Source of the DNA: Couchioplanes azureus
Lineage (GTDB): Bacteria > Actinomycetota > Actinomycetes > Mycobacteriales > Micromonosporaceae
Length of the DNA stretch: 64,000 nucleotides
Assembly (NCBI RefSeq): GCF_014648355.1
Contig: NZ_BMQY01000001.1
Span: 558,001 to 622,000, forward strand
Direction of reading: 5' to 3'
How positions within the stretch are numbered: the stretch's first letter is position 1; each line of letters starts with the position of its first letter. Positions 15,531 to 24,770 of this stretch are shown here, in pieces. Under the pieces are notes generated by a model, which ran no database searches, was not told where the DNA came from, and was given only the letters and a program-made list of their open reading frames with translations. Position numbers and translations under genes: made by a program.

Positions 15531-18058
15531 CTGATACGGCAGGGACCGCGCGCGCCGGCCTGCCCGAGCGGCCGTCGCTGGACGGGCTCGAGGACAAGTG
15601 GGCGCGCCGCTGGCAGGAGGAGGGCACGTACGCGTTCGACCGCTCGAAGGAGCGCGCCGACGTATACGCGATCGACACGCCTCCGCCGACCGTATCGGGC
15701 GAGCTGCACATGGGGCACGTCTTCTCGTACACGCACACCGACGTCGTCGCGCGCTTCCAGCGGATGCGGGGCAAGACGGTCTTCTATCCGATGGGCTGGG
15801 ACGACAACGGGCTGCCGACGGAGCGGCGGGTCCAGAACGTCTACGGCGTCTACTGCGACCCGGCACTGCCGTACGACCCGGGGTGGCAGCCGCCCGCGAC
15901 GCCGTCGAAGCCGGCCGTCGCGGTGTCCCGGCGCAACTTCGTCGAGCTGTGCGGCCGGCTGACCGTCGAGGACGAGAAGGCGTTCGAGGCGTTGTGGCGC
16001 AGGCTGGGGCTCTCCGTCGACTGGGCGATGACGTACACCACGATCGGGCCGAAGGCGCAGGCCGTGTCGCAGCGGGCGTTCCTGGACAACCTCGCGCGCG
16101 GCGAGGCGTACACCTCCGAGGCGCCGACGCTGTGGGACGTCGGCTTCCGCACGGCCGTCGCGCAGGCCGAGGTCGAGGACCGGGAGCGGCCCGGCGCCTT
16201 CCACCGGCTGCGTTTCCACGGCGCGCGCGGTCCGGTCGAGGTGGACACGACCCGGCCCGAGCTGCTGCCGGCCTGCGTCGCGCTGGTCTGCCCGCCGGAC
16301 CACCCGCTGGTCGGCACGACCGTCCGCACGCCGTTCTTCGACGTCGAGGTCCCCGTGTACGGGCACGCGCTCGCCGACCCGGACAAGGGCACCGGCATCG
16401 CGATGGTCTGCACCTTCGGCGACCTGACCGACGTCGTCTGGTGGCGTGACCTGGGCCTGCCCACCCGCGTCGCGCTCGGCCGCGACGGGCGCTTCCTGCC
16501 GGACCGCCCGGCCGGCGTTCCCGAGGCGGCGTACGCGCCCTTCGCCGGGCTGACGGTCACCGCCGCCCGGCGCGAGATCGTCCGGATCCTCGCCGAGACC
16601 GGTGACCTGCTGGGCGAGCCGCGCCCGGTCACCCACCCGGTGAAGTTCTACGAGCGGGGCGACTCGCCGCTGGAGATCGTCACCAGCCGGCAGTGGTTCA
16701 TCCGCAACGGCGGCCGCGACCGGGACCTGCGGGAGGTGCTGCTGGCCCGGGGCCGGGAGCTGCGCTGGACGCCGGAACACATGCGGCACCGCTACGAGCA
16801 CTGGGTCGGCGGGCTCACCGGCGACTGGCTGATCAGCCGGCAGCGCTTCTTCGGCGTGCCCGTCCCGGTGTGGTACCGGCTCGACGACGCTGGCGAGCCG
16901 GACTACGGCCAGCCTCTCATACCGGACGTTTCGGCGTTGCCGGTCGACCCAACCTCGGACCGCCCGCCGGGCTTCGACGAGTCCCACCGGGACGTCCCGG
17001 GCGGCTTCACCGCCGACCCCGACGTCATGGACACCTGGGCCACCTCGTCGCTCACCCCGCAGATCGCCGGCGGCCTCGGCAGCGACGACGACCTGTTCCG
17101 GCGGGTCTTCCCGATGGACCTGCGCCCGCAGGGCCAGGAGATCATCCGCACCTGGCTGTTCTACTCCGTGGTGCGGGCCCAGTTCGCGCACGGCACCCTG
17201 CCGTGGACGACCACCGTGCAGTCCGGCTGGATCCTGGACCCGGACCGCAAGAAGATGTCGAAGTCCAAGGGCAACGTGGTCACGCCGATGGACCTGCTCG
17301 AACGGCACGGCTCCGACGCGGTCCGCTACTGGGCGGCGAACGGGCGGCCCGGCGCCGACCTGGCCTTCGACCCGGCGCAGATCAAGGTGGGCCGGCGGCT
17401 GGCGACGAAGCTGCTCAACGCCTCCCGCTTCGCGCTCGGCCTGGGCGCCGCGGACGCGCTGCGCCGCCCGGTCACGGCCGAGCTGGACCGGGCCGTGCTC
17501 GCCCGGCTCGCCACGGTGGTCGACCAGGCGACCGCGGCGCTCGGCGGGTACGACCACACGACCGCGCTGACCACCACCGAGGCGTTCTTCTGGACGTTCT
17601 GCGACGACTACATCGAGCTGGTCAAGGACCGGGCGTACGCGTCCGGCCCGGCCGGCGACTCGGCGCGCGCCGCCCTGGCCGCCGGGCTGTCGGTGCTGGT
17701 GCGGCTGTTCGCGCCGTTCCTGCCGTACGCGACCGAGGAGATCTGGTCGTGGTGGCGCTACGGCTCGGTGCACCGCGCCACCTGGCCGACCCGCTACGAG
17801 CTGCTGCGCGTCGCCCCCGACGGCGACGCGGAGCTGCTGGATCTGGCGGGCGACGCGCTGCGGCAGGTGCGGCGGGCGAAGTCGGACCGCAAGCTGTCGA
17901 TGAAGGCCGAGGTGCCGCTGGCCGAGGCGCTCGGCCCGGCGGCGCTGCTGGAGCGGCTGGCGCTGGTCGAGCCGGACCTGCGGGCGGCGGGGCGGATCGG
18001 CAAGCTCGACATGCTCCCGGACCGTACGCCCGAGCTCGTCGTCGCCTGCGCCTTCTGA
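15527..18058 (+). CDS. valS: Valine--tRNA ligase (archaeal-type, short form)
   Basis: An 843-residue class I aminoacyl-tRNA synthetase. The HIGH motif appears as HMGH within GELHMGHVFSYTHTD. The wording around FYPMGWDDNGLPTERRVQN and the absence of a C-terminal coiled-coil tRNA arm mark the archaeal-like ValRS lineage found in some Actinobacteria. An editing (CP1) domain lies at about residues 200-390, with VDTTRPELLPACVALV and GTGIAMVCTFGD. The KMSKS loop is KKMSKSKGN at about residue 584. The anticodon-binding helical domain follows from about residue 650. It charges tRNA-Val in the cytoplasm. The ATG overlaps the caspase stop, yet a -10 hexamer 6 nt upstream suggests independent leaderless transcription. 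Whether this is the sole valS of the genome cannot be seen. Confidence 0.95.
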   Translation: MTDTAGTARAGLPERPSLDGLEDKWARRWQEEGTYAFDRSKERADVYAIDTPPPTVSGELHMGHVFSYTHTDVVARFQRMRGKTVFYPMGWDDNGLPTERRVQNVYGVYCDPALPYDPGWQPPATPSKPAVAVSRRNFVELCGRLTVEDEKAFEALWRRLGLSVDWAMTYTTIGPKAQAVSQRAFLDNLARGEAYTSEAPTLWDVGFRTAVAQAEVEDRERPGAFHRLRFHGARGPVEVDTTRPELLPACVALVCPPDHPLVGTTVRTPFFDVEVPVYGHALADPDKGTGIAMVCTFGDLTDVVWWRDLGLPTRVALGRDGRFLPDRPAGVPEAAYAPFAGLTVTAARREIVRILAETGDLLGEPRPVTHPVKFYERGDSPLEIVTSRQWFIRNGGRDRDLREVLLARGRELRWTPEHMRHRYEHWVGGLTGDWLISRQRFFGVPVPVWYRLDDAGEPDYGQPLIPDVSALPVDPTSDRPPGFDESHRDVPGGFTADPDVMDTWATSSLTPQIAGGLGSDDDLFRRVFPMDLRPQGQEIIRTWLFYSVVRAQFAHGTLPWTTTVQSGWILDPDRKKMSKSKGNVVTPMDLLERHGSDAVRYWAANGRPGADLAFDPAQIKVGRRLATKLLNASRFALGLGAADALRRPVTAELDRAVLARLATVVDQATAALGGYDHTTALTTTEAFFWTFCDDYIELVKDRAYASGPAGDSARAALAAGLSVLVRLFAPFLPYATEEIWSWWRYGSVHRATWPTRYELLRVAPDGDAELLDLAGDALRQVRRAKSDRKLSMKAEVPLAEALGPAALLERLALVEPDLRAAGRIGKLDMLPDRTPELVVACAF

Positions 18059-18160
18059 CCGCCGTCCCCCGCCTCCCCGGCCGGCCCGGCCCACTTCCCG
18101 GGCCGGCCGGGGCCGGGACTTCGCCGAAGCCGGTCCTCTGGGCGGCCGGAACACGGCAGC

Positions 18161-18709
18161 ATGGTGGGCATGTCCCTACCGCCCGAGGAGGTCGAACCGC
18201 CCGCTGCGGACGCCGTGCTGTTCCGCTCCTCCCCCTGGCGGACGTTCCTGGTCATGACCGGGGTGCTGGTGGTCGCCTACGTGGCCGTGTCGCCGCTGGT
18301 CGCCTTCCTGCTGGGCGCCCCGGACGATCCCTGGTGGGCGACCCTGGCCCAGGGCGCGGTGATCGGCGTGCTGGTGGGCGGCGGCTACGCGCTGTCGTCG
18401 CGGTCCGCGATGCGCACGTGGGTGCGGGCCTCCTCCGCGGGCCTGGAGCTCGCCGCCGAGGGCAGCGACCCGGTGCTGCTGGCCTGGCCGGACATCGACC
18501 GCGCGGTGGTGCACCGCCGGGGCCTGCGAACCGTGCTGGACGTGACGCCGGTCGACCTCGACCGCGTCCACTCGGTGGCCGACGGCGACGACGGCTGGCC
18601 CGCCCTGCACGACGAGGCGGACGGCGCCCCGGCCTTCACCGCCGACCTGACCCAGGTCTGGCCGGGCCCCCGGGCGCTGCGCCGCGAGCTCTCCCGCCAT
18701 CTCCGCTGA
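18161..18709 (+). CDS. Two-helix membrane protein with PH-like domain
   Basis: A 182-residue protein, or 179 if the ATG at 18170 is used (MSLPPEEVEPP). Neither start has a convincing ribosome site. Two hydrophobic helices lie at about residues 28-52 and 60-80. The remainder is a cytoplasmic beta-rich domain (VRASSAGLELAAEGSDPVLLAWPDIDRAVVHRRGLRTVL) like the bacterial PH domains of membrane proteins that read a substrate by strand exchange. No enzyme motif is present and the function is unknown. It lies 102 nt after valS on the same strand, with its stop 3 nt before a decayed coding remnant. Confidence 0.7.
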   Translation: MVGMSLPPEEVEPPAADAVLFRSSPWRTFLVMTGVLVVAYVAVSPLVAFLLGAPDDPWWATLAQGAVIGVLVGGGYALSSRSAMRTWVRASSAGLELAAEGSDPVLLAWPDIDRAVVHRRGLRTVLDVTPVDLDRVHSVADGDDGWPALHDEADGAPAFTADLTQVWPGPRALRRELSRHLR

Positions 18710-18712
18710 GCT

Positions 18713-19169
18713 GTGACGATCACCTCATGCCCGCCGCAGGGCCGCGGGAACCTCGCCACGCCGCTGGTCACGCCTGCCAGCTCGGTGTCCTTCTGGTCCG
18801 AGGCGGCCTCCGGCTGCCTGGGCAGCGGCGGCTCCGAGGGTGGCTCGGTCCACGTCAAGGCGGGCGCCTCCACCGCGGAACCAACCGTCTACCTCGATGC
18901 GACGAACCACTACGGGGTGACCCTGGACAAGGGCGACCAGATCAACGGCGGCCCGGAGTCCGCGTACCTCGGCAACATCGAGAACGGCCAGGAGTGCGGC
19001 ACCCCCGAGAAGTGGGTCGAGGTCACCCGCTCCAGCCCCCGCGCGACCCCACTCACGGTGCGGGCCGACAAGCAGGGCTACCTCTGTCGACTTCGGCACG
19101 GACTCCGGCTACGAGGGCCTGACCCAGCTCTACTACTCCACCTTCACGACCACCCTCACCCCCCGCTGA
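18713..19169 (+). pseudogene. Frameshifted remnant of a hypothetical protein gene
   Basis: From a GTG at 18713 the frame reads sensible sequence (SFWSEAASGCLGSGGSEGG, VYLDATNHYGVTLDKGDQI, GNIENGQECGTPEKWVEV, LTVRADKQGY) to about 19080, then degenerates. One base away, a second frame continues sensibly (VDFGTDSGYEGLTQLYYSTF, then TTTLTPR and a stop at 19167-19169). A single-base deletion near 19080-19085 best explains this, though a sequencing error is equally possible. The joined product would be about 150 residues, Gly- and Asp-rich, with no recognisable family and no signal peptide, so the 5' end may also be lost. It directly follows the PH-like membrane protein gene. Confidence 0.5.
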
Positions 19170-19202
19170 CCCACGGCCGAGCAACCCCCGGGGGCGGCCT
19201 GG

Positions 19203-20363
19203 TCAGCGGAACAACGGGGAATCCGGCTCGTCGCACAGCTCGGGGGCCTGGGGCTGGCGGGGCGTGAGCTCGACCTGGGCCGGCACGGTCAGCTCCTCGT
19301 CGGAGACGCCCATCTCGGCGAGCTTGCGGGCGCTGACCAGGACCCGGGACTCCAGGGAGCCGACCGCGCGGTTGTAGGCCGTCACCGCGCCGCCCAGGGA
19401 GGCGCCGAGCTTGCCCACGTGGTCGCCGAGGGTGGCGAGGCGGCCGTACAGCTCGCGGGCCAGGCCGTGCACCGCCAGCGCGTTGCGGGCCAGTGCCTCC
19501 TGGCGCCACGAGTAGGCGACCGTGCGCAGCAGCGCCACCAGCGTCGCCGGCGTGGCCAGCACGACGTTGCGGGTGAACGCGTGCTCCATCAGCGTGGGGT
19601 CGCGCTGCAGGGCGGCGTCGAGGAACGGGTCGGCCGGGACGAAGAGGACCACGAAGTCGGGGGTCTGGTCGAACGCCGTCCAGTACGCCTTGCCGGCGAG
19701 CGCGTCCACGTGGCCGCGCAGCACCCTCGCGTGCTGGTCGAGGTGGGTGTCGCGGGTGCGCTCGTCGCGCGCCTCCATGGCAGACAGGTACGCGTCGAAG
19801 GGCGCCTTCGCATCCACCACCACCGACCGTCCGCCGTGCAGACGGACCACCATGTCGGGGCGTACGCCCTGGTGGTCGGTGCGGGAGGTGACCTGCTCGG
19901 CGAAGTCGCAGTGCTCGAGCAGGCCGGCGGCCTCGACGATGCGGCGCAGCTGGTGCTCGCCCCACCGGCCGCGGACCTGCGGGGCGCGCAGCGCCGCGAC
20001 GAGTTGCTTGGTCTCGGTGCGCAGCTCGCCGGAGACCGCGCCCATGGCCCGCACCTGCTCACGGAGCTCAGCGTAGGCGTCGACCCGCTCGCGCTCCAGG
20101 TCGGCGACCCGCTGCTCGTAGCGGCGCAGGGTTTCGTGCAGGGGCGCCACGGCGCGCGCGACGGCCTCCTGCGACTGGGCGGTGGACTCGTAGGACAGCG
20201 CTCGCAGCGACTGCTCGAGGCGTTCCTCGCCGTCGCGGCCGGCCTGCACCGTCGCCTCCAGGCGGGCGATGTCGGCAGCGGCCCGAAGCCGCGCGGCCAG
20301 CCAGCCGAGCGCGGCCCCGACCGCCAGGCAGATGACCACCACGGCCAGCGTCGAGTAGCTCAC
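19203..20363 (-). CDS. rmuC: DNA recombination protein RmuC
   Basis: A 386-residue protein with an N-terminal membrane anchor (STLAVVVICLAVGAALGWLAARL). A coiled-coil region follows, about residues 30-130 (ARLEATVQAGRDGEERLEQ, HETLRRYEQRVADLERERV). The RmuC nuclease-like domain comes next, with RGRWGEHQLRRIVEAAGL, GVRPDMVVRLHGGRSVVVDAK, PFDAYLSAMEARDE and DFVVLFVPADPFL. These Asp/Glu-Lys residues are the PD-(D/E)xK-like core. RmuC limits DNA inversions and genome rearrangements in E. coli. The GTG at 20363 is chosen because it places the membrane helix directly after the start; a frame extending upstream is rich in Arg/Pro and looks non-coding. It is divergent from the next gene. Confidence 0.94.
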   Translation of the reverse strand: MSYSTLAVVVICLAVGAALGWLAARLRAAADIARLEATVQAGRDGEERLEQSLRALSYESTAQSQEAVARAVAPLHETLRRYEQRVADLERERVDAYAELREQVRAMGAVSGELRTETKQLVAALRAPQVRGRWGEHQLRRIVEAAGLLEHCDFAEQVTSRTDHQGVRPDMVVRLHGGRSVVVDAKAPFDAYLSAMEARDERTRDTHLDQHARVLRGHVDALAGKAYWTAFDQTPDFVVLFVPADPFLDAALQRDPTLMEHAFTRNVVLATPATLVALLRTVAYSWRQEALARNALAVHGLARELYGRLATLGDHVGKLGASLGGAVTAYNRAVGSLESRVLVSARKLAEMGVSDEELTVPAQVELTPRQPQAPELCDEPDSPLFR

Positions 20364-20419
20364 CCCGCGAGCTTGCCAGAGAGGTACGACGTTTCCGCCG
20401 CAGGCGTACCGTCGAGGAC

Positions 20420-21151
20420 ATGAAGGTGTTTCTGCTGTTGATCCTGGTTCTGGTCGTGGTGGCGGCCGTCGTGGCGTGGCGCCACGGCAGCGCGGCCCGC
20501 GAGCAGCGGCGGCTCGACGACGCCCGCGCCGAGGCACAGCGCTGGTACGAGCGCCTCGGCGGCCAGGTGATGAACCTCCACGGCGACGACCCGGCGGCGC
20601 GCCAGGCCCTGGCCGACGCCGGCGAGCGCTACAACGCGGCCGGGGGCCAGCTCCAGCAGGCGAAGACCGTCAGGCAGTGCGAGCTGGCCCGCGAATCGGC
20701 GCTGGAGGGGCTCGCGTACGTGCGGGCGGCGCGCATCGCCATGGGCATCGACCCGGGCCCGGAGCTGCCGCCGCTGCATGGTGCGCAGGGGGCCGGACAG
20801 CTGACCCGCGAACGCGAGGTCACCGTGCAGGGGCAGCACTACCGGGCGGGGCCCCGGCCCGGTCCGGAGACTCCCTACTACTACCCCGGCGGCCGCATCC
20901 AGGGCCGCCCGGTCCCGTCCGGCTGGTATTCGACGCCGGTGTGGAAGACCGCGCTCGGCGCGGGTGCCGGCGCGCTCGGCGGCATGCTGATCTTCGATGC
21001 GCTCCTGTCGCCGGGGTTCGGGGACATGAGCTACGCCGAGGGCTACGAGGAAGGCTTCCAGGACGCCGCGGGCGACCTCGGCGATCAAGGCGGCGGCGAC
21101 TTCGCCCCGGGCGACTGGAGCGACGGCGGCGACTTCGGCGGGGACTTCTAG
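20420..21151 (+). CDS. Single-pass membrane protein with coiled-coil and Gly/Asp-rich tail
   Basis: A 243-residue protein. It has an N-terminal membrane helix (MKVFLLLILVLVVVAAVVAW), then a charged helical region (REQRRLDDARAEAQRWYERLGGQV to about residue 110, with LQQAKTVRQCELARESALEG). A Pro/Tyr/Gly linker (TPYYYPGGRIQGRPV) follows, then a second weak hydrophobic segment (ALGAGAGALGGMLIFDALL) and an acidic Gly-rich C-terminus repeating GDFxxGDW/GGDF. Proteins of this layout are conserved hypotheticals in Actinobacteria; no function is known. A -10-like TACCGT at 20407-20412 lies 7 nt before the ATG, suggesting a leaderless mRNA. Its stop is 4 nt from that of convergent ispH. Confidence 0.75.
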   Translation: MKVFLLLILVLVVVAAVVAWRHGSAAREQRRLDDARAEAQRWYERLGGQVMNLHGDDPAARQALADAGERYNAAGGQLQQAKTVRQCELARESALEGLAYVRAARIAMGIDPGPELPPLHGAQGAGQLTREREVTVQGQHYRAGPRPGPETPYYYPGGRIQGRPVPSGWYSTPVWKTALGAGAGALGGMLIFDALLSPGFGDMSYAEGYEEGFQDAAGDLGDQGGGDFAPGDWSDGGDFGGDF

Positions 21152-21155
21152 ACGG

Positions 21156-22142
21156 TCACGAGCGGGCGGCGGCCGCGGCCTTCATGTCGCGGCGCAGCTC
21201 CTGCGGCAGCGAGAAGGTGAGCCGCTCCTCGGCCGTGGTGTATTCGGTCACCTCGCCGAAGCCCCGCTCCGCGAGGTGGGCGAGCACCTCCATGACCAGG
21301 TCCTCCGGGACGCTGGCGCCCGAGCTGACGCCGACCGTGCTGGCGCCCTCCAGCCACTCGTCCCGGATCTCGGTGGCGTAGTCGACCAGGTGCCCGGCCT
21401 TGGCGCCGGCACCGAGGGCCACCTCGACCAGGCGTACGGAATTGGAGGAGTTGGCCGAGCCGACCACGATGACCACGTCGCACTCCGGCGCGATCTCCTT
21501 GACCACGTGCTGGCGGTTGGAGGTGGCGTAGCAGATGTCGTCGCTGGGCGGCGACTGCAGCAGCGGCAGGCGGGTCTTCAGCCGGGCCACGGTCTCCATG
21601 GTCTCGTCGACCGACAGCGTCGTCTGGGACAGCCAGACCACCTTCGCGGGGTCGCGGACCACCACGTTGTCGACGTCGTCGGGGCCGTCGACCAGCTGGA
21701 TGTGCTGCGGCGCCTCGCCCGACGTGCCGATGACCTCCTCGTGACCCTCGTGGCCGATGAGCAGGATGTCGTAGTCGGCGGCGGCGAAGCGCTTGGCCTC
21801 GTGGTGCACCTTCGTGACCAGCGGGCAGGTGGCGTCGATGGCCTTGAGGTTGCGCTCGCGGGCCTGCTCGTGGACCTCGGGAGCCACGCCGTGCGCCGAG
21901 AAGACGACGGTGGAGCCCTCGGGCACCTCCTCGTTCTCCTCCACGAAGATCGCGCCGCGGGCCTCGAGCGTGCTCACCACGTGCTTGTTGTGCACGATCT
22001 GCTTGCGCACGTAGACCGGGGCGCCGTAGAGCTTGAGCGCCTCCTCCACCGTCTGCACCGCGCGGTCGACACCGGCGCAGTAGCCCCGCGGCTTGGCGAG
22101 GAGCACACGCTTGCGGACTGGGGTGCTGGCTTCGGAGGTCAC
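21156..22142 (-). CDS. ispH: 4-hydroxy-3-methylbut-2-enyl diphosphate reductase
   Basis: A 328-residue iron-sulfur enzyme of the final MEP-pathway step, reducing HMBPP to IPP and DMAPP. The three cluster cysteines are visible: RGYCAGV (residue 22), IDATCPLV and [10 protein letters not shown]. Substrate-contacting residues include [26 protein letters not shown] and [11 protein letters not shown]. The length is normal. The start is the GTG at 22142, because an upstream ATG runs into a stop within three codons and a -10-like TACCAT (22149-22154) lies 6 nt before the GTG, indicating a leaderless transcript. The pathway supplies isoprenoids for the cis-prenyltransferase and geranylgeranyl-reductase-like gene at 33.7-35.8 kb. 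Confidence 0.98.
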   Translation of the reverse strand: MTSEASTPVRKRVLLAKPRGYCAGVDRAVQTVEEALKLYGAPVYVRKQIVHNKHVVSTLEARGAIFVEENEEVPEGSTVVFSAHGVAPEVHEQARERNLKAIDATCPLVTKVHHEAKRFAAADYDILLIGHEGHEEVIGTSGEAPQHIQLVDGPDDVDNVVVRDPAKVVWLSQTTLSVDETMETVARLKTRLPLLQSPPSDDICYATSNRQHVVKEIAPECDVVIVVGSANSSNSVRLVEVALGAGAKAGHLVDYATEIRDEWLEGASTVGVSSGASVPEDLVMEVLAHLAERGFGEVTEYTTAEERLTFSLPQELRRDMKAAAAARS

Positions 22143-22268
22143 CCGGCCATGGTACGTGCCCGCCGCCGGGAACCGCCGGGCTGCGATCCGCACCACAGCG
22201 GGTCCGATGATGATCGTCTGGCGGCCCGGTCCAGGGACGTTTCGCTCCCGGCGCGGCATACTCGGCCG

Positions 22269-22790
22269 GTGAGCGACACTGAGGTGGCCGCCGGCAGGAC
22301 CGGCACCAGGTCCCGTCTCGGGGCCTTGACCAGGGGTTTTGCCGGTGCGGTCCTGCTGGTCGGCGGGCTGACCTGGATCCTGCTCAACCTGCAGGCGCCG
22401 GGCCGGCGGGCCGATCTGATGGTGGGCGCCGTCCTCGCGGCCGGCGGGCTGGTGCTGCTGATGCCGCACCGGGTGCCGCTGCCGGCGCTGCCGACGGCGA
22501 GCGCCTTCGCCGCGGCGGCCGTCGGGGGCGCGCTCGCCGGGCTGCTCACCGAGACCACACGGTCCGGCGGGATGTGGGCGTTCGTGGCCCGGCGCGGCTG
22601 GCCGTACGAGTGGCTGAACCGGGGTGCGGTGGCGGACGACCCCCGGACCGCCCGGGCCCTCGCGGAGCAGGCGAGCTGGCAGGTCGACGCGGTGAACCTG
22701 GCCGCGACCGCCGTGTTCTGGGGTTTCCTCGGCCTGCTGGTGGCCGCGGCCGTGACCAGGGCCAGGTCGGGGCGCGTTTCGGCACCCTGA
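22269..22790 (+). CDS. Four-helix membrane protein, first of a tandem paralogue pair
   Basis: A 173-residue protein starting at GTG 22269, which has a -10-like CATACT exactly 6 nt upstream. Four hydrophobic segments lie at about residues 22-40, 48-64, 73-90 and 150-168. A soluble loop carries [20 protein letters not shown] and [21 protein letters not shown]. The same skeleton (xGxPxxxxxR, WxVxxxxLxAxxxFWGxxGL) recurs in the next gene, so the two arose by duplication. No known family is recognised and no catalytic residues are evident. It is divergent from ispH across about 126 bp. Confidence 0.7.
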   Translation: MSDTEVAAGRTGTRSRLGALTRGFAGAVLLVGGLTWILLNLQAPGRRADLMVGAVLAAGGLVLLMPHRVPLPALPTASAFAAAAVGGALAGLLTETTRSGGMWAFVARRGWPYEWLNRGAVADDPRTARALAEQASWQVDAVNLAATAVFWGFLGLLVAAAVTRARSGRVSAP

Positions 22791-22817
22791 CGGACCGCTC
22801 GGCGGGATACTCGGGCC

Positions 22818-23330
22818 ATGAGCGCCACCGGCACCGTGGGCGCGCCCGGCGTGTGGGAGTCCGCCGGTACGGCCCTGCGTCTGCTCGTCGGCTGGTCCTC
22901 GGTCCTGATCGGCGTACTGGACCTCGGCGTCGAGCTGGACCGCCGGTCCGGTACGCCGGACAGCGCCTACCTGCTCTTCCACGCCATGCTGGTGGTCGGC
23001 GGGGTACTGCTGATCTCCCTGACCTCGATCGCGGCGCGCCCGAGCCCCGCCGTCGCGCTCGTCGGCGGCTTCGTGCTGGGCGCCGGTCTGCTGGTCAGCG
23101 CGGTGCCCTCCGACTCGGCGTCATGCTGCCTGGACAGCTTCGCCCAGCGGCACGGCTACCCGTTCGCCATCATGGCCCGCAACCCCGGCGGCGGCTGGCA
23201 CGTCAACGGCCTCCATCTCGCCGCCGACGTGCTCTTCTGGGGGTACGCGGGGCTGATCGCGCTCCTGCTGTCCTGTCTCGCGCGCCGCCTGGGCCGCCCG
23301 CACGAGGGAACGGGCTGCACCCGCCCGTAG
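22818..23330 (+). CDS. Four-helix membrane protein, second of the tandem paralogue pair
   Basis: A 170-residue protein related to the preceding gene, with matching order of helices and shared loop elements: [34 protein letters not shown]. It has an additional CC pair (SASCCLDSF) just before the loop, absent from its neighbour. A -10-like GATACT lies exactly 6 nt before the ATG at 22818, so each paralogue seems to have its own leaderless promoter. The function is unknown. Its stop codon (TAG, 23328-23330) forms the first half of the TAGGCT -10 element of xseA. Confidence 0.7.
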   Translation: MSATGTVGAPGVWESAGTALRLLVGWSSVLIGVLDLGVELDRRSGTPDSAYLLFHAMLVVGGVLLISLTSIAARPSPAVALVGGFVLGAGLLVSAVPSDSASCCLDSFAQRHGYPFAIMARNPGGGWHVNGLHLAADVLFWGYAGLIALLLSCLARRLGRPHEGTGCTRP

Positions 23331-23340
23331 GCTAGGCCGG

Positions 23341-24567
23341 GTGACCCAGCCGGAGCCGAAGTCGACCGCCGACGAGCCGTGGCCGGTCCGCGTCGTCAGC
23401 CAGAAGCTCGGCGCCTGGGTGGCCAAGCTCGGCTGGGTGTGGATCGACGGCCAGGTCGCCCAGATCAGCCGCCGTCCCGGTGCCGCCGTGGTCTTCCTGA
23501 CCCTGCGCGACCCGTCGGCCGACCTCAGCCTGACGGTCACCGCCCACCGCGACGTCCTGGACGCCGGCGCGCCGGAGCTGGCCGAGGGTGCCCGGGTCAC
23601 CCTGCACGCCAAGCCCGAGTTCTATCCGGCGCGCGGCTCGCTGAGCCTGCGTGCCGACGAGATCCGGCAGGTCGGGCTCGGTGAGCTGCTCGCCCGCCTG
23701 GAGCGGCTCAAGAAGCTGCTCGCCGCCGAGGGCCTGTTCGCCCGCGAGCGCAAGCGCCGGCTGCCGTTCCTGCCGCGGCGCATCGGCCTGATCACCGGAC
23801 GCGCCTCGGCCGCGGAGCGGGACGTGCTGATGAACACCCGCCGCCGGTGGCCGGGCATCGACTTCCGCGTGATCAACGTGCCGGTGCAGGGCCCGACGGC
23901 GGTGCCGCAGATCCTCGACGCGCTCAAGGTGCTGGAGAACGACGACACCGTCGACGTCATCGTCGTCGCGCGCGGCGGCGGCAGCGTCGAGGACCTGCTG
24001 CCCTTCTCCGACGAGGCGCTGTGCCGGGCGGTCTTCGGCTGCCGGACGCCGGTGGTCAGCGCCATCGGCCACGAGACCGACGCGCCGCTGCTGGACTACG
24101 TCGCCGACCTGCGCGCCTCGACGCCGACCGACGCCGCCAAGCGGATCGTGCCCGACCTGGCGGAGGAGACGCTGCTGATCGGGCAGGCCCGGCGCCGGCT
24201 GGACCGCGCGGTGCTCACCCTGATCGAGCGCGAGGCGCACCGGCTCGAAGCCTGGCGGTCCCGTCCGTCGCTGGCGCGCCCCGAGACGCTGGTCGAGCAG
24301 CGCGCGGCCGAGGTGACCGGGCTGCGCGACCGGGCCGGGCGCAGCCTCGAGCACCGGATCCGCCGGGCCGACGACGACCTGCGGCACACCCTCGCGCGGC
24401 TGCGGGCGCTGTCGCCCGCGGCCACGCTCGAACGCGGGTACGCCATCGTGCAGCGCGCCGACGGCCACGTGGTCCGGGCGGCGGGCGAGGTCGGGACCGG
24501 AGATGTCGTACGCGTACGGCTGGCCGACGGCGAGCTGCGCACGGAAGTACAGGAGAGCATCACATGA
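23341..24567 (+). CDS. xseA: Exodeoxyribonuclease VII large subunit
   Basis: A 408-residue catalytic subunit of ExoVII, which degrades single-stranded DNA to oligonucleotides. An N-terminal OB fold ([26 protein letters not shown]) is followed by the nuclease domain ([86 protein letters not shown]). A long helical region and the C-terminal [15 protein letters not shown] segment end the protein. TAGGCT (23328-23333) lies 7 nt before the GTG and overlaps the stop of the previous gene. The xseA stop overlaps the xseB start (ATGA), so the subunits are made together. Confidence 0.97.
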   Translation: MTQPEPKSTADEPWPVRVVSQKLGAWVAKLGWVWIDGQVAQISRRPGAAVVFLTLRDPSADLSLTVTAHRDVLDAGAPELAEGARVTLHAKPEFYPARGSLSLRADEIRQVGLGELLARLERLKKLLAAEGLFARERKRRLPFLPRRIGLITGRASAAERDVLMNTRRRWPGIDFRVINVPVQGPTAVPQILDALKVLENDDTVDVIVVARGGGSVEDLLPFSDEALCRAVFGCRTPVVSAIGHETDAPLLDYVADLRASTPTDAAKRIVPDLAEETLLIGQARRRLDRAVLTLIEREAHRLEAWRSRPSLARPETLVEQRAAEVTGLRDRAGRSLEHRIRRADDDLRHTLARLRALSPAATLERGYAIVQRADGHVVRAAGEVGTGDVVRVRLADGELRTEVQESIT

Positions 24568-24767
24568 CCGACGAGAGACTCAGCTACGAGCAGGCCCGGG
24601 GCGAGCTGGCGACGGTTGTGGAGAAGCTGGAGCAGGGGGGCGCCTCGCTGGAGGAGTCCCTGGCGCTGTGGGAGCGGGGCGAGAAGCTGGCCGACGTCTG
24701 CCAGCGCTGGCTGGACGGGGCCCGGGACCGCATCGAAGCGGCCCGGGCGGCCCGCGGCGACCAGTGA
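24564..24767 (+). CDS. xseB: Exodeoxyribonuclease VII small subunit
   Basis: A 67-residue all-helical protein with the family core [39 protein letters not shown] and a final helix [13 protein letters not shown]. Several copies wrap the long helices of XseA. The ATG lies in an ATGA overlap with xseA. It ends 4 nt before the stop of a convergent lipoprotein gene. Confidence 0.97.
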   Translation: MTDERLSYEQARGELATVVEKLEQGGASLEESLALWERGEKLADVCQRWLDGARDRIEAARAARGDQ

Positions 24768-24770
24768 CGC

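Noticed and set aside
15527..18058. valS as a core component of the caspase system
   Set aside because: Overlap alone is weak evidence because valS has its own -10 signal and is a housekeeping enzyme. Kept as a question in the findings, not as a claim.
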